Assembly: GCA_934502625.1 (NCBI GenBank)
Contig: CAKSUQ010000003.1
Span: 1-64,000, forward strand
Reading direction: 5' to 3'
DNA: 64,000 nt
From: an uncultured Gemmiger sp.
Lineage (GTDB): Bacteria > Bacillota > Clostridia > Oscillospirales > Ruminococcaceae
Part shown: positions 49,541-57,904 of the stretch, piece by piece
How the letters are laid out: every line of letters starts with the position of its first letter
Numbering within the stretch: the first letter of the stretch is position 1
Position numbers and translations under genes: made by a program
The notes under the pieces: generated by a model
Databases searched by the model: none
Told to the model about the DNA's origin: nothing
The model's input: only the letters and a program-made list of their open reading frames with translations

Positions 49541-50934
49541 CAGCAGCCCTCCTGCATCGGCGTCTCGCCCAGCTGGCAGCGGCGGGTCATGCGGGCGCTC
49601 TCCTCGCGGATGGCGCGGCATTCATCACTGTGCCAGATGCGCGGCCACGAGGTGTGCAGCATGTTGCCCAGCCCCTTGCCGGTCAGCCAGCTCTGGCAGG
49701 GCAGCACCGTGCCGTCCGGCGCGATCGCCATGTTGGACAGGCACGCGCCGCAGCTGGGGATCTGGGTAAAGCCCAAGTCCGTCAGCGTTTCCTCGCTCAG
49801 CCAGCCGGGGCTGGTAAAGTTGATCTCGATGCCGTTGGCGGCGGCGTATTCCATGGCGGGGCGCAGCGTCTCCTCCAATTCGGCGGGGGTCAGCCGCACA
49901 GCGCGGCTGGCGGCGGTCTCGGCGTTGCCGGCGGGGATGAGCCCGCTGCAGGTCAGGTATCGCACGCCCAGCTCCTGCGCCAGCTCGACGACCGCGCGGT
50001 AATCGCGGTTCAGGCTGCACAGCGGGGTGTTCAGGCTGACGTTCAGCCCGGCTGCCACGGCGTTTTTGATGCCGTTCAGCGTGTCGTTGTAGCCGTCCAC
50101 GCCGACGAGCTCGTTGTGGATGTCCGCGTCGGCGGAATAGAAGGTGATCTGCACTGCGTCCAGACTGGCGGCGTGCAGTTCCTTGCACATCATGCTGGTC
50201 AGCATCCGACCGTTGGTGTTCAGCCGGGTGACGAACCACTGCGCAGCCTGCACCAGCTTGACAAGGTCATGGCGCAGCGTCGGCTCGCCGCCGGTGAAGG
50301 TCAGCTGTGGGACGCCCGCGTTGCGGCATTTTTCAATGACGGCAAGCCACTGGTCGGTGTCCAGCTCCTGCACGGCGGACAGCGGCTGGTTGGCCGCGTA
50401 GCAGTGCAGACACTTCTGGTTGCAGTGCCACGCGCCGTCCTTCACCATCGAGCTTACCATCAAGTCCATCCGGTGCGGCGCTACCATGTGGGGCGCGTAC
50501 TCGGCCAGACTCATGGGCTGGACGGCCAGCGGCGGGGTCTTGCCCTGCGCCACGGCGAACAGGGTGTCCAGCATAGTTTGCAGGTCGCTCTCGATCTGGG
50601 CGTACTCGGTGCGGCGGTAGATTTTGCGGGTGGCGGCGACGGCCTGCGCGTTGATAGCCGTCCACTCCTCCGGCTTGATTTCCTTGCCGGTGTAGGGCTT
50701 GAGCGCGTCGATAAGGTTCGTCAGCAGAATCGCCCAGCTGACGTTCAGCGGCAGAATGTCCTGCCCGTTCAAAATGACGGTGTACGGCGTCTCGCGGTCT
50801 GGCTTATGGCAGGGCACGATGTGGATGCGCACCACGCCGGGGCCTTCGGGGTCAAGGGTGATATGCCGCACGCGGTTCAGATGCCCGCGCAGGAACATTG
50901 ATTCAGAGTAGGTCAAGTGTTTTGTATGCTTCAT
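49540..50934 (-). CDS. Radical SAM/SPASM maturase-like enzyme
   Basis: A 464-residue radical SAM protein. The SAM-cluster motif is CNQKCLHCYA (Cys171, Cys175, Cys178), preceded by about 165 residues that could form a peptide-recognition domain (a PqqD-like RRE cannot be excluded). The SAM-binding GGEP lies at 215-218. The C-terminus has a SPASM-type cluster region: CGACLSNMAIAPDGTVLPCQSW, then later cysteines near the end (RRCQLGETPMQEGC). SPASM enzymes usually modify ribosomal peptides or protein tails. It is the first gene of the operon; its stop overlaps the ATG of the Cys-tail membrane protein. A clear promoter is at 50986-51014. Confidence 0.9.
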   Translation of the reverse strand: MKHTKHLTYSESMFLRGHLNRVRHITLDPEGPGVVRIHIVPCHKPDRETPYTVILNGQDILPLNVSWAILLTNLIDALKPYTGKEIKPEEWTAINAQAVAATRKIYRRTEYAQIESDLQTMLDTLFAVAQGKTPPLAVQPMSLAEYAPHMVAPHRMDLMVSSMVKDGAWHCNQKCLHCYAANQPLSAVQELDTDQWLAVIEKCRNAGVPQLTFTGGEPTLRHDLVKLVQAAQWFVTRLNTNGRMLTSMMCKELHAASLDAVQITFYSADADIHNELVGVDGYNDTLNGIKNAVAAGLNVSLNTPLCSLNRDYRAVVELAQELGVRYLTCSGLIPAGNAETAASRAVRLTPAELEETLRPAMEYAAANGIEINFTSPGWLSEETLTDLGFTQIPSCGACLSNMAIAPDGTVLPCQSWLTGKGLGNMLHTSWPRIWHSDECRAIREESARMTRRCQLGETPMQEGC

Positions 50935-50985
50935 AAAAAGGGTGTCCCCTTATCCTTCGTAAATATTGTTGCGATATATGTACAA

Positions 50986-51014
50986 AGTATACCATATCTG
51001 TGCGCAGATTACAA
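50986..51014 (-). promoter_or_regulatory. Promoter of radical SAM operon
   Basis: Minus strand TTGTAA (51014-51009), 17-bp spacer, TATACT (50991-50986) with a TGG before it. Confidence 0.8.
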
Positions 51015-51022
51015 CTCAGTAA

Positions 51023-51072
51023 CAAAATATATAAAACACCCGTTCGCCATGTGAGGACACGGGGAACGGGTG
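51023..51072 (-). terminator. Terminator after YitT gene
   Basis: Minus strand CACCCGTTC (51072-51064) pairs with GAACGGGTG (51045-51037), then TTTTATATATTTT. It insulates the radical SAM operon from yitT. Confidence 0.8.
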
Positions 51073-51081
51073 CCATTTCTG

Positions 51082-51966
51082 TTAAATTGCTCTGAATCCT
51101 TTGCCAACGATCTCGCTGCTGTTGACGATGGTGATAAACGCGTGGTCGTCCATGCCGCGCACATGCAGACGCAGCTTTTGCGCCTGACCGCGGGTCAGAA
51201 CGGTCGTCAGCACCCACTTTTCGTCGTGGGTGTAAGCACCCTCGGCCCGCTCCATCGTGGCCGAGCGGTGCAGGTCGTTCACGATAAAATCGCGCACAGG
51301 CGTCGGATTCTCCGTCACCACCGTGCAGACCTTGCGCATGTTGATGCTCTCGATGGCACTGTCGGCGACCGTGCTTTTCAAAATCATGCCCAAGATGCAG
51401 TAGAGTCCCGTCGCGGGGCCGTACAGGTACGCGCCCACCAGCACGATGCCAAGGTCGCTCACCATCAGTGCGCGGCCAACCGGCATACTGGTGTACTTGT
51501 TCAGGATCATCGCGACAATGTCCGTGCCGCCCGTCGACGCGCCGATGTTAAAGACGATGGCCGCGCCCACGGCGGACAGGATGACCGCGAAGCAAAGCTC
51601 CAGAAAGACATCGTTCGTCAGCGGAGCGGTCAGCGGGTAGATGCGCTCGCACAGGCTGACGTAAAACGACAGAGCAAACGACGAATAGATCGTCCACCCC
51701 ATCGACTTGACGCCCAAAAAGAGGAACCCCAGCACGACAAGCGCCGCGTTGATGAACCACATGAACGCGCCGACATTCCAGCGGGGGAACAGCGTCGCCA
51801 GCACGATGGACAGACCCGACGTGCCGCCAAAGGCAAAATGGTTCGGCGTTTTGAAGACAGCGATGCCGACGGCGGTCGCCACCAGACCCAGATTCAGCAA
51901 GAAAAAGAACTCAGCATCCTTCCACAACTCGTGCGGGGTCAGGTGCTTTTTCAACTGTGCTAACAA
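51082..51966 (-). CDS. YitT family membrane protein
   Basis: A 294-residue protein with five or six hydrophobic helices (DUF161) and a C-terminal DUF2179 domain of about 80 residues. Motifs: FGGTSGLSIVLATLFPRWNVGAFMWFINAALVVLGF and FNIGASTGGTDIVAMILNKYT. It begins with TTG, supported by GGAGG 6 bases upstream. It follows prfC by 12 nt, so both are read from the promoter at 53771-53799. The substrate is unknown; such proteins are sometimes called YitT/YpjC and have been suggested as transporters. Confidence 0.9.
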   Translation of the reverse strand: MLAQLKKHLTPHELWKDAEFFFLLNLGLVATAVGIAVFKTPNHFAFGGTSGLSIVLATLFPRWNVGAFMWFINAALVVLGFLFLGVKSMGWTIYSSFALSFYVSLCERIYPLTAPLTNDVFLELCFAVILSAVGAAIVFNIGASTGGTDIVAMILNKYTSMPVGRALMVSDLGIVLVGAYLYGPATGLYCILGMILKSTVADSAIESINMRKVCTVVTENPTPVRDFIVNDLHRSATMERAEGAYTHDEKWVLTTVLTRGQAQKLRLHVRGMDDHAFITIVNSSEIVGKGFRAI

Positions 51967-51977
51967 GCCGTGCCTCC

Positions 51978-53591
51978 TTAGAACGTCAGGTTGCCGAACT
52001 CGGAGAGCTTGAGCGTCTCATTGTGCTGCTCCGCCCAGTTGATGCTCCACGGGCTGCCGAAGAGCAGCAGCGGCTTGCCCTTCATGTCCTCGATGGCGCG
52101 GGTGTCGCTCGTCACGTCAAGGTGCTTGATGTCGATCTCATCAGGGTCATTCAGAATCCAGCGCAGGTGCTCATAGGGCAGCTGCTGCATCCGGATGTCG
52201 ACGTTGTACTCGTTTTTCAGGCGGTATTCCAGCACTTCAAGCTGCAGCACGCCGACGACGCCGACGATGACTTCCTCCATGCCGGAGCCGAGGTCGCGGA
52301 AAATTTGGATCGCGCCTTCCTGCGCGATCTGCTCCATGCCCTTGACGAACTGCTTGCGCTTCATCGTGTCTACCTGCGTCACGCGGGCGAAATGCTCCGG
52401 CGCAAACGTCGGGATGCCCGCATACTGCACATGCTTTTTGCCGGTGCAGAGCGTGTCGCCGATGGAAAAAACACCCGGATCGAACAGGCCGATGATGTCG
52501 CCCGCATAGGCCTCGCTGACGATGGCGCGGTCGTCGGCCATCAGGCTGGTGCCGGTGGCAAGCTTGATATTTTTGCCCTCCTGCACGTGGAACGCCTCCA
52601 TGCCGCGCTCAAACTTGCCGGAGCAGATGCGCAAAAACGCGATGCGGTCGCGGTGGTTTTTGTTCATGTTGGCCTGAATCTTGAAGATGAAGCCGCTGAA
52701 CTGCTCGCTGCACGGGTCAACCAGCTCGCCGGACGCGCTGTCCTTGCGGGGCAGCGGGGTGGGGGTCAAGCGCAGGAACTCCTTCAGGAACGGCTCGACG
52801 CCGAAGTTCGTCAGCGCCGACCCGAAGAAGACGGGGGACAGCTCGCCGTGCTGCACGGCGTCGAGGTCAAATTCCTCGGCAGCGCCGTCCAGCAGCTCAA
52901 TGTCCTCGGCCAGCTTCTCGTGGTTGGCAGCGCCGATCAGCTCGTCTAGGCGGGCGTCGCCCAGCTCGGCCTCGACCTCGTCAACCATCTTGACGCCGTT
53001 GGCGCGGCCGTCGCTCTCGAAGGCCAGCACCCGCTTGGCGTTGCGGTCGTAGACGCCCTTGAAGTCTTTGCCGCAGCTGATCGGCCAGTTCATCGGGTAG
53101 GTCTTGATGCCGAGGATTTCCTCAATATTTTCCATCAGCTCGAAGGGGTCGCGGGCCTCGCGATCCATCTTGTTGATGAAGGTGAAAATGGGGATGTGGC
53201 GCAGCGTGCAGACCTTGAACAGCTTAATGGTCTGCGCCTCGACGCCCTTGGCCGCGTCGATGACCATGACGGCAGAGTCCGCCGCCATCAGGGTACGGTA
53301 GGTGTCCTCCGAAAAGTCTTGGTGGCCGGGGGTATCCAGAATGTTGATGCACTTGCCCTGATAGTTGAACTGCAGCACGGACGACGTGACCGAGATACCG
53401 CGCTGCTTTTCAATGTCCATCCAGTCGGACACAGCGTGCTTGGCGCTCTGCTTGCCCTTGACGGAACCGGCGGTCTGGATCGCCCCACCGTAGAGCAGGA
53501 GCTTTTCAGTCAGTGTGGTTTTACCGGCGTCGGGGTGCGAAATGATCGCAAATGTGCGCCGGGATTCGATTTCTTCGCGCAATGATGCCAT
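51978..53591 (-). CDS. prfC: Peptide chain release factor 3
   Basis: A 537-residue GTPase that recycles RF1/RF2 from the ribosome. GTP motifs: HPDAGKTTLTEKLL (P loop near 19-32), RGISVTSSVLQF (switch I), DTPGHQDFSEDT and INKMDREA (NKxD). Length and the C-terminal RF3 domain agree with PrfC rather than EF-G. AAGGAG lies before the ATG. It is followed by yitT in the same transcript. Confidence 0.96.
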   Translation of the reverse strand: MASLREEIESRRTFAIISHPDAGKTTLTEKLLLYGGAIQTAGSVKGKQSAKHAVSDWMDIEKQRGISVTSSVLQFNYQGKCINILDTPGHQDFSEDTYRTLMAADSAVMVIDAAKGVEAQTIKLFKVCTLRHIPIFTFINKMDREARDPFELMENIEEILGIKTYPMNWPISCGKDFKGVYDRNAKRVLAFESDGRANGVKMVDEVEAELGDARLDELIGAANHEKLAEDIELLDGAAEEFDLDAVQHGELSPVFFGSALTNFGVEPFLKEFLRLTPTPLPRKDSASGELVDPCSEQFSGFIFKIQANMNKNHRDRIAFLRICSGKFERGMEAFHVQEGKNIKLATGTSLMADDRAIVSEAYAGDIIGLFDPGVFSIGDTLCTGKKHVQYAGIPTFAPEHFARVTQVDTMKRKQFVKGMEQIAQEGAIQIFRDLGSGMEEVIVGVVGVLQLEVLEYRLKNEYNVDIRMQQLPYEHLRWILNDPDEIDIKHLDVTSDTRAIEDMKGKPLLLFGSPWSINWAEQHNETLKLSEFGNLTF

Positions 53592-53624
53592 GATTACTCC
53601 TTACCTGTATTGTATATAGAAGCC

Positions 53625-53703
53625 CGTAGGGGCGCATTCCATATGCGCCCGTGGAGCTATGCCTGACGGCAAACGGGTACGGGCGGATATAGAATCCGCC
53701 CCT
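53625..53703. repeat. Family A hairpin repeat
   Basis: CGTAGGGGCGCATT/CATATGCGCCCG and GGGCGGATATAG/AATCCGCCCCTAC around a GCCTGACGGC core. Confidence 0.75.
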
Positions 53704-53770
53704 ACAACGGGGAATCCTGTCTGCTTGTTGTCACATCGGGGCACACTCCTCTATAATAATCCAATAGTAT

Positions 53771-53799
53771 ATAATACACGGTTTTGCGCCGAAATGCAA
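53771..53799 (-). promoter_or_regulatory. prfC-yitT promoter
   Basis: Minus strand TTGCAT (53799-53794), 17-bp spacer, TATTAT (53776-53771). Confidence 0.7.
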
Positions 53800-53943
53800 C
53801 GGAAAATTTGCGGGCACGGCGCAACGTTTTGTATTATACACCGAAATTATACAAAACGTATTTTATCTGCCGTGTATAAACCGCGCGCAGACGTCCACAC
53901 TATCGGCATACACAACATTTCCACACGAAAAGGACGGGGGAAG

Positions 53944-54651
53944 ATGAATCACATCAAGCAGTTTTTCAAGGAAAAAGGGCTGTATCTGTTCTGTCTGGCG
54001 ATGGTCTTTGCGGCCACGGCGGCGGGCATTCTGGCGCTGCGCAGCGTCGTCAACAATGTCGCCGACTTGACGCGCATCCGCAAGGAGGCGCTGCAGAACG
54101 ATTCCACTTGGACGCAGCCCGATGCCGCCATCGACAATCCGGCCGCCAACGTGCCGAAGCCCACGGCCGCGCCCACCACCAAGCCGACGGCAGAACCGCA
54201 GCCAACCGCGCAGCCTGCCGAGACGCCCGCCGTGACCACACCTTCTGCGCAGGCGGACGCAAAGCCCGGCATCTGGGAGGCAAAGCCCCTCGCACCGTTC
54301 AGCGGTGACGAGCTGGTCTACAGCGCGACGCTCGGCGACTGGCGCACCCACAACGGCGCGGACTACGCCGCTCCGGCAGGGGAGAGCGTGACCCCCGCCA
54401 AGGCGGGCAGAGTCGACTCGGTAACCGAGGATGCGCTGTGGGGCGGCATCGTGGAGATCACCGACAAAACCGGCGTAATCTGGCGCTACTGCGGTCTGAC
54501 CGACACGGAAGTCAAAGCCGGGGACAGCGTGACGACCTCGACCGTACTGGGCAAGGCGGCAAGTGTGCCTGCAGAGACGAGCGGAGAGGCGCATCTGCAT
54601 CTGGAATGTTTAAAGGGCGGGACGTATCTTGACCCGGAGGGGTTGATATAA
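53944..54651 (+). CDS. M23-type (LytM/SpoIIQ-like) membrane protein, incomplete catalytic site
   Basis: A 235-residue protein: short N-terminus, one transmembrane helix (YLFCLAMVFAATAAGILAL, about 14-32), a Thr/Pro/Ala-rich linker (about 60-115) and a M23 peptidase fold. Two zinc-site parts are kept: THNGADYA (H-x3-D) and AHLHLE (H-x-H). The usual Y-x-H-L with the catalytic His reads YCGL here, so the site is probably dead or altered. This resembles SpoIIQ, the mother-cell/forespore channel partner, some of whose members are also inactive. Sporulation genes are not nearby. ATG 53944 is preceded by GGGGAAG. Confidence 0.85.
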   Translation: MNHIKQFFKEKGLYLFCLAMVFAATAAGILALRSVVNNVADLTRIRKEALQNDSTWTQPDAAIDNPAANVPKPTAAPTTKPTAEPQPTAQPAETPAVTTPSAQADAKPGIWEAKPLAPFSGDELVYSATLGDWRTHNGADYAAPAGESVTPAKAGRVDSVTEDALWGGIVEITDKTGVIWRYCGLTDTEVKAGDSVTTSTVLGKAASVPAETSGEAHLHLECLKGGTYLDPEGLI

Positions 54652-54655
54652 TGGA

Positions 54656-54690
54656 AAAGGCGTGTGCGAAACCTCTCGCACACGCCTTTT
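54656..54690. terminator. Bidirectional terminator
   Basis: AAAAGGCGTGTGCGA (54656-54670) pairs with TCGCACACGCCTTTT (54676-54690). Serves the M23 gene and the P-type ATPase gene. Confidence 0.9.
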
Positions 54691-54701
54691 TCATTGTATC
54701 A

Positions 54702-56564
54702 TTACTGATACTCTTTCACATTCAACATTCTCGTCGCGTTCAGCACGGCCAGCACCATGACGCCGACGTCGGCGAAGACGCCCCACCACATGTTCGTGAT
54801 GCCCAGCGCCGTCAAGATCAGGCAAAGCGCCTTGACCGTCAGCGCGAAGACGATGTTTTGGTAAGCAATCGTCATGCATTTGCGGGAAATCCGCATGGCA
54901 AGGCTGATTTTCGCCGGGTCGTCGTCCATCAGCACAATGTCGGCGGCTTCGATGGCGGCGTCAGAGCCCAGCGCACCCATCGCAATGCCGATGTCAGCGC
55001 GCATCAGGACGGGCGCATCGTTGATGCCGTCGCCCACGAAGGCAAGCTCCTTCTTTTCGGGCTTCTGCGCCAGCAGCTTCTCGACCCACTCGACCTTGTC
55101 GGCGGGCAGCAGCCCGGCATGGACTTCGTCGATGCCCAAATCCTTCGCCACGGCCTCGGCCACAGTGGGGGTGTCACCCGTCAGCATGACGGTGCGCACG
55201 CCCTGCCCCTGCAAGCCCTGCATGGCAGATTTCGAGGTAGGCTTCTCCTCGTCGGAAATCAGGATGGAGCCAAGGAACTGCCCGTCGCGGGCGACGTAGA
55301 CGATGGTTCCTGCACCCTCGGCGGCGGTGTAGGCGACGCTCTCGCTCTCCATCAGGCGGGCGTTGCCGGCCAGCACCGTGTGGCCGTCGACCTGCGTCTT
55401 TACGCCGTGACCAGCGATCTCCTGCGCGTCGGACGCGCGGCGGACGTCAAGGTCGGGGCAGGCTTCCCGCAGGCTCTTGCTGATGGGGTGGCTGGAGAAG
55501 CTCTCGGCCAGCGCAGCACTCTCCAGCAGGTCGGCCTCGGTTACGCCGGCGGCGGGGGCGGTGTGGGTGACCTTGAAGACGCCCTTCGTCAGGGTGCCGG
55601 TCTTGTCAAACACGGCAACGCCGGTCTTGGACAGGGCTTCCAGATAGTTGCCGCCCTTGACGAGGATGCCGCACTTGGACGCGCCGCCGATGCCGCCGAA
55701 GAAGGTCAGCGGGATCGAGATCACCAGTGCGCAGGGGCAGCTGATGACAAGGAAGGTCAGCGCACGCATGATCCAATCCATCCAGTTGCCAAGGAAGAGC
55801 GGCGGAAGAATTGCCAGCACCAACGCGCCGATGCAGACGGCGGGGGTGTAGTAGCGGGCAAACTTCGTGATGAAGTTCTCGATGGGGGACTTCTTCAGGC
55901 TGGAATTCTCGACAAGGTCGAGGATCTTTGCCACGGTGGACTCGTCGTAAATTTTCGTCGTCCGGACGCGCAGAACGCTGTCGGCGTTCACGCAGCCGCT
56001 GATGACCTCGTTGCCGGGGCGCACGGTGCGCGGGCGGCTCTCGCCGGTCAGGGCTGCGGTGTTCAGCGTGGACTCACCGGAGAGCACGACGCCGTCCAGT
56101 GGGATCTTCTCGCCGGGCTTGACGACGATGGTCGCGCCGATCGGCACCTCGTCGGGGTCAACAACCGAGACCGTGCCGTCCTCGGCCTCCAAGTTCGCGC
56201 TGTCGGGGCGAATGTCCATCAGCGCGGTGATGCTGGAGCGGCTCTTGCCGACGGCGTAGGACTGGAACAGCTCGCCGATCTGGTAGAACAGCATAACGGC
56301 GACGCCCTCAGCGTACTCGCCGCAGCCGATGGCGCCCACCGTGGCGATCGCCATCAGGAAGTTTTCGTCAAAGACCTCGCCGCTCTTGATGCCCATGAAC
56401 GCCTTGCGCAGGACATCGTGGCCGATGACAAGGTAGGGCACGAGCCACAGCACCAGCTGCACAAACCACGGCAGCGGGACAAAATGGAACAAAATTGCCA
56501 GCACCACCGTGAGCGCCGCCGCAATGACAATGCGTTTCAGCGTCTTTTTTTGTTTCTTCGTCAT
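54702..56564 (-). CDS. Heavy-metal P1B-type ATPase (Zn/Cd/Pb-type)
   Basis: A 620-residue metal-export ATPase. Motifs: the actuator TGES (AALTGESRPR), the metal-binding SCPCALVISIP in the membrane, DKTGTLTKG (phosphorylated Asp), a GDTPTVAEAVA segment and VGDGINDAPVL. The N-terminal HMA domain found in many relatives is missing and is instead encoded by the small gene just upstream. The ATG at 56564 is chosen because GGAGG lies 8 bases upstream; an ATG at 56579 overlaps that site. The CPC type and the ArsR partner with a D-x-H...H-x2-E site favour Zn, Cd or Pb. Confidence 0.94.
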   Translation of the reverse strand: MTKKQKKTLKRIVIAAALTVVLAILFHFVPLPWFVQLVLWLVPYLVIGHDVLRKAFMGIKSGEVFDENFLMAIATVGAIGCGEYAEGVAVMLFYQIGELFQSYAVGKSRSSITALMDIRPDSANLEAEDGTVSVVDPDEVPIGATIVVKPGEKIPLDGVVLSGESTLNTAALTGESRPRTVRPGNEVISGCVNADSVLRVRTTKIYDESTVAKILDLVENSSLKKSPIENFITKFARYYTPAVCIGALVLAILPPLFLGNWMDWIMRALTFLVISCPCALVISIPLTFFGGIGGASKCGILVKGGNYLEALSKTGVAVFDKTGTLTKGVFKVTHTAPAAGVTEADLLESAALAESFSSHPISKSLREACPDLDVRRASDAQEIAGHGVKTQVDGHTVLAGNARLMESESVAYTAAEGAGTIVYVARDGQFLGSILISDEEKPTSKSAMQGLQGQGVRTVMLTGDTPTVAEAVAKDLGIDEVHAGLLPADKVEWVEKLLAQKPEKKELAFVGDGINDAPVLMRADIGIAMGALGSDAAIEAADIVLMDDDPAKISLAMRISRKCMTIAYQNIVFALTVKALCLILTALGITNMWWGVFADVGVMVLAVLNATRMLNVKEYQ

Positions 56565-56632
56565 GGATATGACCTCCATTTTGGGTACAAGAATAGCCCA
56601 TCACCTGTAGCGATGGGCTGCTATAGGCGAAC

Positions 56633-56848
56633 TTACAGCTCAATCTCGAAATCAGGCTCGACCTTCTTGGCAACCTTGACGGCGTCCTTCAGCACGGCGT
56701 CAAACTTATCGTCGTCGGCCTCCAGCAGCAGCTTCTGCGCCATAAAGCTGACACTGGCGTTCTTGACGCCGGGCAGCTCTTTGATAGCAGTCTCAATTTT
56801 GGCAGCGCAGTTTGCGCAATCGACTTCGATCTTGAATTTCTTCTGCAT
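56633..56848 (-). CDS. Heavy-metal-associated (HMA) domain protein
   Basis: A 71-residue HMA protein with the DCANCAAKIE motif (Cys11-x2-Cys14), an acidic surface and the ferredoxin-like fold. It is probably the detached N-terminal metal domain of the P-type ATPase encoded 68 nt downstream, delivering or sensing metal in the cytosol. AAGGAGACC precedes the ATG. An Asp before the first Cys is typical of Zn/Cd/Pb HMA domains rather than copper ones. Confidence 0.92.
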   Translation of the reverse strand: MQKKFKIEVDCANCAAKIETAIKELPGVKNASVSFMAQKLLLEADDDKFDAVLKDAVKVAKKVEPDFEIEL

Positions 56849-56903
56849 GATGGTGGTCTCCTTCTATATAGATGTATTTTTATATAAGGGTAACTGGATT
56901 TAA

Positions 56904-57040
56904 AGGCTTCCCCTGAGGGGGAAGCTGTCCGCGAAGCGGACTGATGAGGGGCAAACCTGCCGTTATTGCCCGTTGACGGGTCACTGCCGAAACGCCGCCC
57001 CTCATCCGGCCTTCGGCCACCTTCCCCCCTAGGGGAAGGC
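56904..57040. repeat. Family B repeat, full copy
   Basis: About 137 bp, reverse orientation: GGCTTCCCCTGAGGGGGAAGC, GTCCGCGAAGCGGAC, TGATGAGGGGC, a CGTTATTGCCCG/GACGGGT core, GCCCCTCATCCGGCCTTCGGCC and CTTCCCCCCTAGGGGAAGG. Confidence 0.85.
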
Positions 57041-57042
57041 TT

Positions 57043-57408
57043 TTACTCCTCCGTATGCTCCATGCCCAGCGCAATCATGCTGCGGACATGGTCGTCGTCC
57101 AGCGAGTAGAACATTGCCTTGCCCTCGCGGCGGAACTTGACCAGCTTGCTCGTTTTCAGCAGCCGCAGCTGGTGGCTGACGGCGCTCTGCGAGATGCCCA
57201 CGACCTGCGCAATATCGTTGACGCAGAGTTCGCTTTCAAATAACGCATACAAAATTTTGATGCGGGTCGAATCGCCGAACACCCGGAACAGCTCGGCCAG
57301 ATCATACAGCACCTCGTCGTCGGGCAGATCGTCCTGCAGGCGGCGGATGGCGGCCTCGTCCAGCTGGGCGGTCTCGGCGGCTTTTTCAGCTTCTGCCAAT
57401 GTCATCAT
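57043..57408 (-). CDS. ArsR/SmtB-family metal-sensing repressor (CzrA-like)
   Basis: A 121-residue winged-helix repressor. DNA-binding part: CVNDIAQVVGISQSAVSHQLRLLKTSKLV (about 62-90). The alpha-5 zinc-site pattern D-x-H-x10-H-x2-E is present (Asp105, His107, His118, Glu121), as in CzrA/SmtB; the N-terminal alpha-3N cysteines of CadC are absent. It should release DNA when Zn, Co or similar metals rise, allowing the HMA/ATPase genes to be expressed. An operator-like palindrome lies just upstream. The start is uncertain: the AAAGG sits very close to two ATGs, so a later TTG is possible. Confidence 0.92.
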   Translation of the reverse strand: MMTLAEAEKAAETAQLDEAAIRRLQDDLPDDEVLYDLAELFRVFGDSTRIKILYALFESELCVNDIAQVVGISQSAVSHQLRLLKTSKLVKFRREGKAMFYSLDDDHVRSMIALGMEHTEE

Positions 57409-57411
57409 CCT

Positions 57412-57434
57412 TTCATATGTTTATTTGTTCATAT
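57412..57434. promoter_or_regulatory. ArsR/CzrA-type operator
   Basis: TCATATGTTTATTTGTTCATATGA, an imperfect inverted repeat whose right half TTGTTCATATG resembles CzrA/SmtB sites. It lies immediately before the arsR-type gene. Confidence 0.65.
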
Positions 57435-57477
57435 GATACATCCTAATTCCGGCTTTGTCAATAGAAAAACGCAAAAA

Positions 57478-57516
57478 AATCCCCCGAACACGAAAATTTT
57501 CGCGTTCGGGGGATTT
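57478..57516. terminator. Bidirectional terminator
   Basis: ATCCCCCGAACACG pairs with CGCGTTCGGGGGAT around an AAAATTTT centre. Ends the small hypothetical gene on the minus strand. Confidence 0.88.
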
Positions 57517-57519
57517 GCA

Positions 57520-57873
57520 TTAGTCGGTGATGGGGGTAAAGCCCGGCTCACCGGGCAAAACCACGCCGCTGTCGGCCAGCATTTTGCGGAATTCCTCCTC
57601 CGGGAAGTCGAAGACGACCTCCTTGATCATGCTTTGCTCGTGGACGAGGATCTTCCACGGCGCGCCGTCCGGCTGCTGCAGAAACAGGATACCGGACACA
57701 CCGTCGAGGCTTTGGACGCCCTCGTCCGCCCAGAAAGCGGGGGAGGGGGTTACGAAATAGTGGTCGACCATGCGCCCGCCGGGAAAGTCATGCTCGATGA
57801 CCGCAGGCATCTCTCCCTCGGCCTGTTCAGCCTTATATTGAAGATGCAGGTTGGTGAAATCGGATGCAGTCAT
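57520..57873 (-). CDS. Hypothetical small protein
   Basis: A 117-residue cytosolic protein with no family I recognise. It is rich in acidic and aromatic residues and begins TASDFTNLHLQYKAEQAEG; the middle has FVTPSPAFWADEGVQSLDGV, and the rest looks alpha/beta. GGAAAGGAACG before ATG 57873 is a fair ribosome binding site. It stands alone, with a strong terminator behind. The codon use is like its neighbours, so it is likely a real gene. Confidence 0.7.
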   Translation of the reverse strand: MTASDFTNLHLQYKAEQAEGEMPAVIEHDFPGGRMVDHYFVTPSPAFWADEGVQSLDGVSGILFLQQPDGAPWKILVHEQSMIKEVVFDFPEEEFRKMLADSGVVLPGEPGFTPITD

Positions 57874-57904
57874 AAAAACGTTCCTTTCCGTAAAATGCTG
57901 CCTG

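Noticed and set aside
53592..53943. N-terminal extension of the M23-type protein
   Set aside because: The open frame upstream crosses a family A repeat and the prfC promoter; ATG 53944 is followed at once by the natural membrane anchor.
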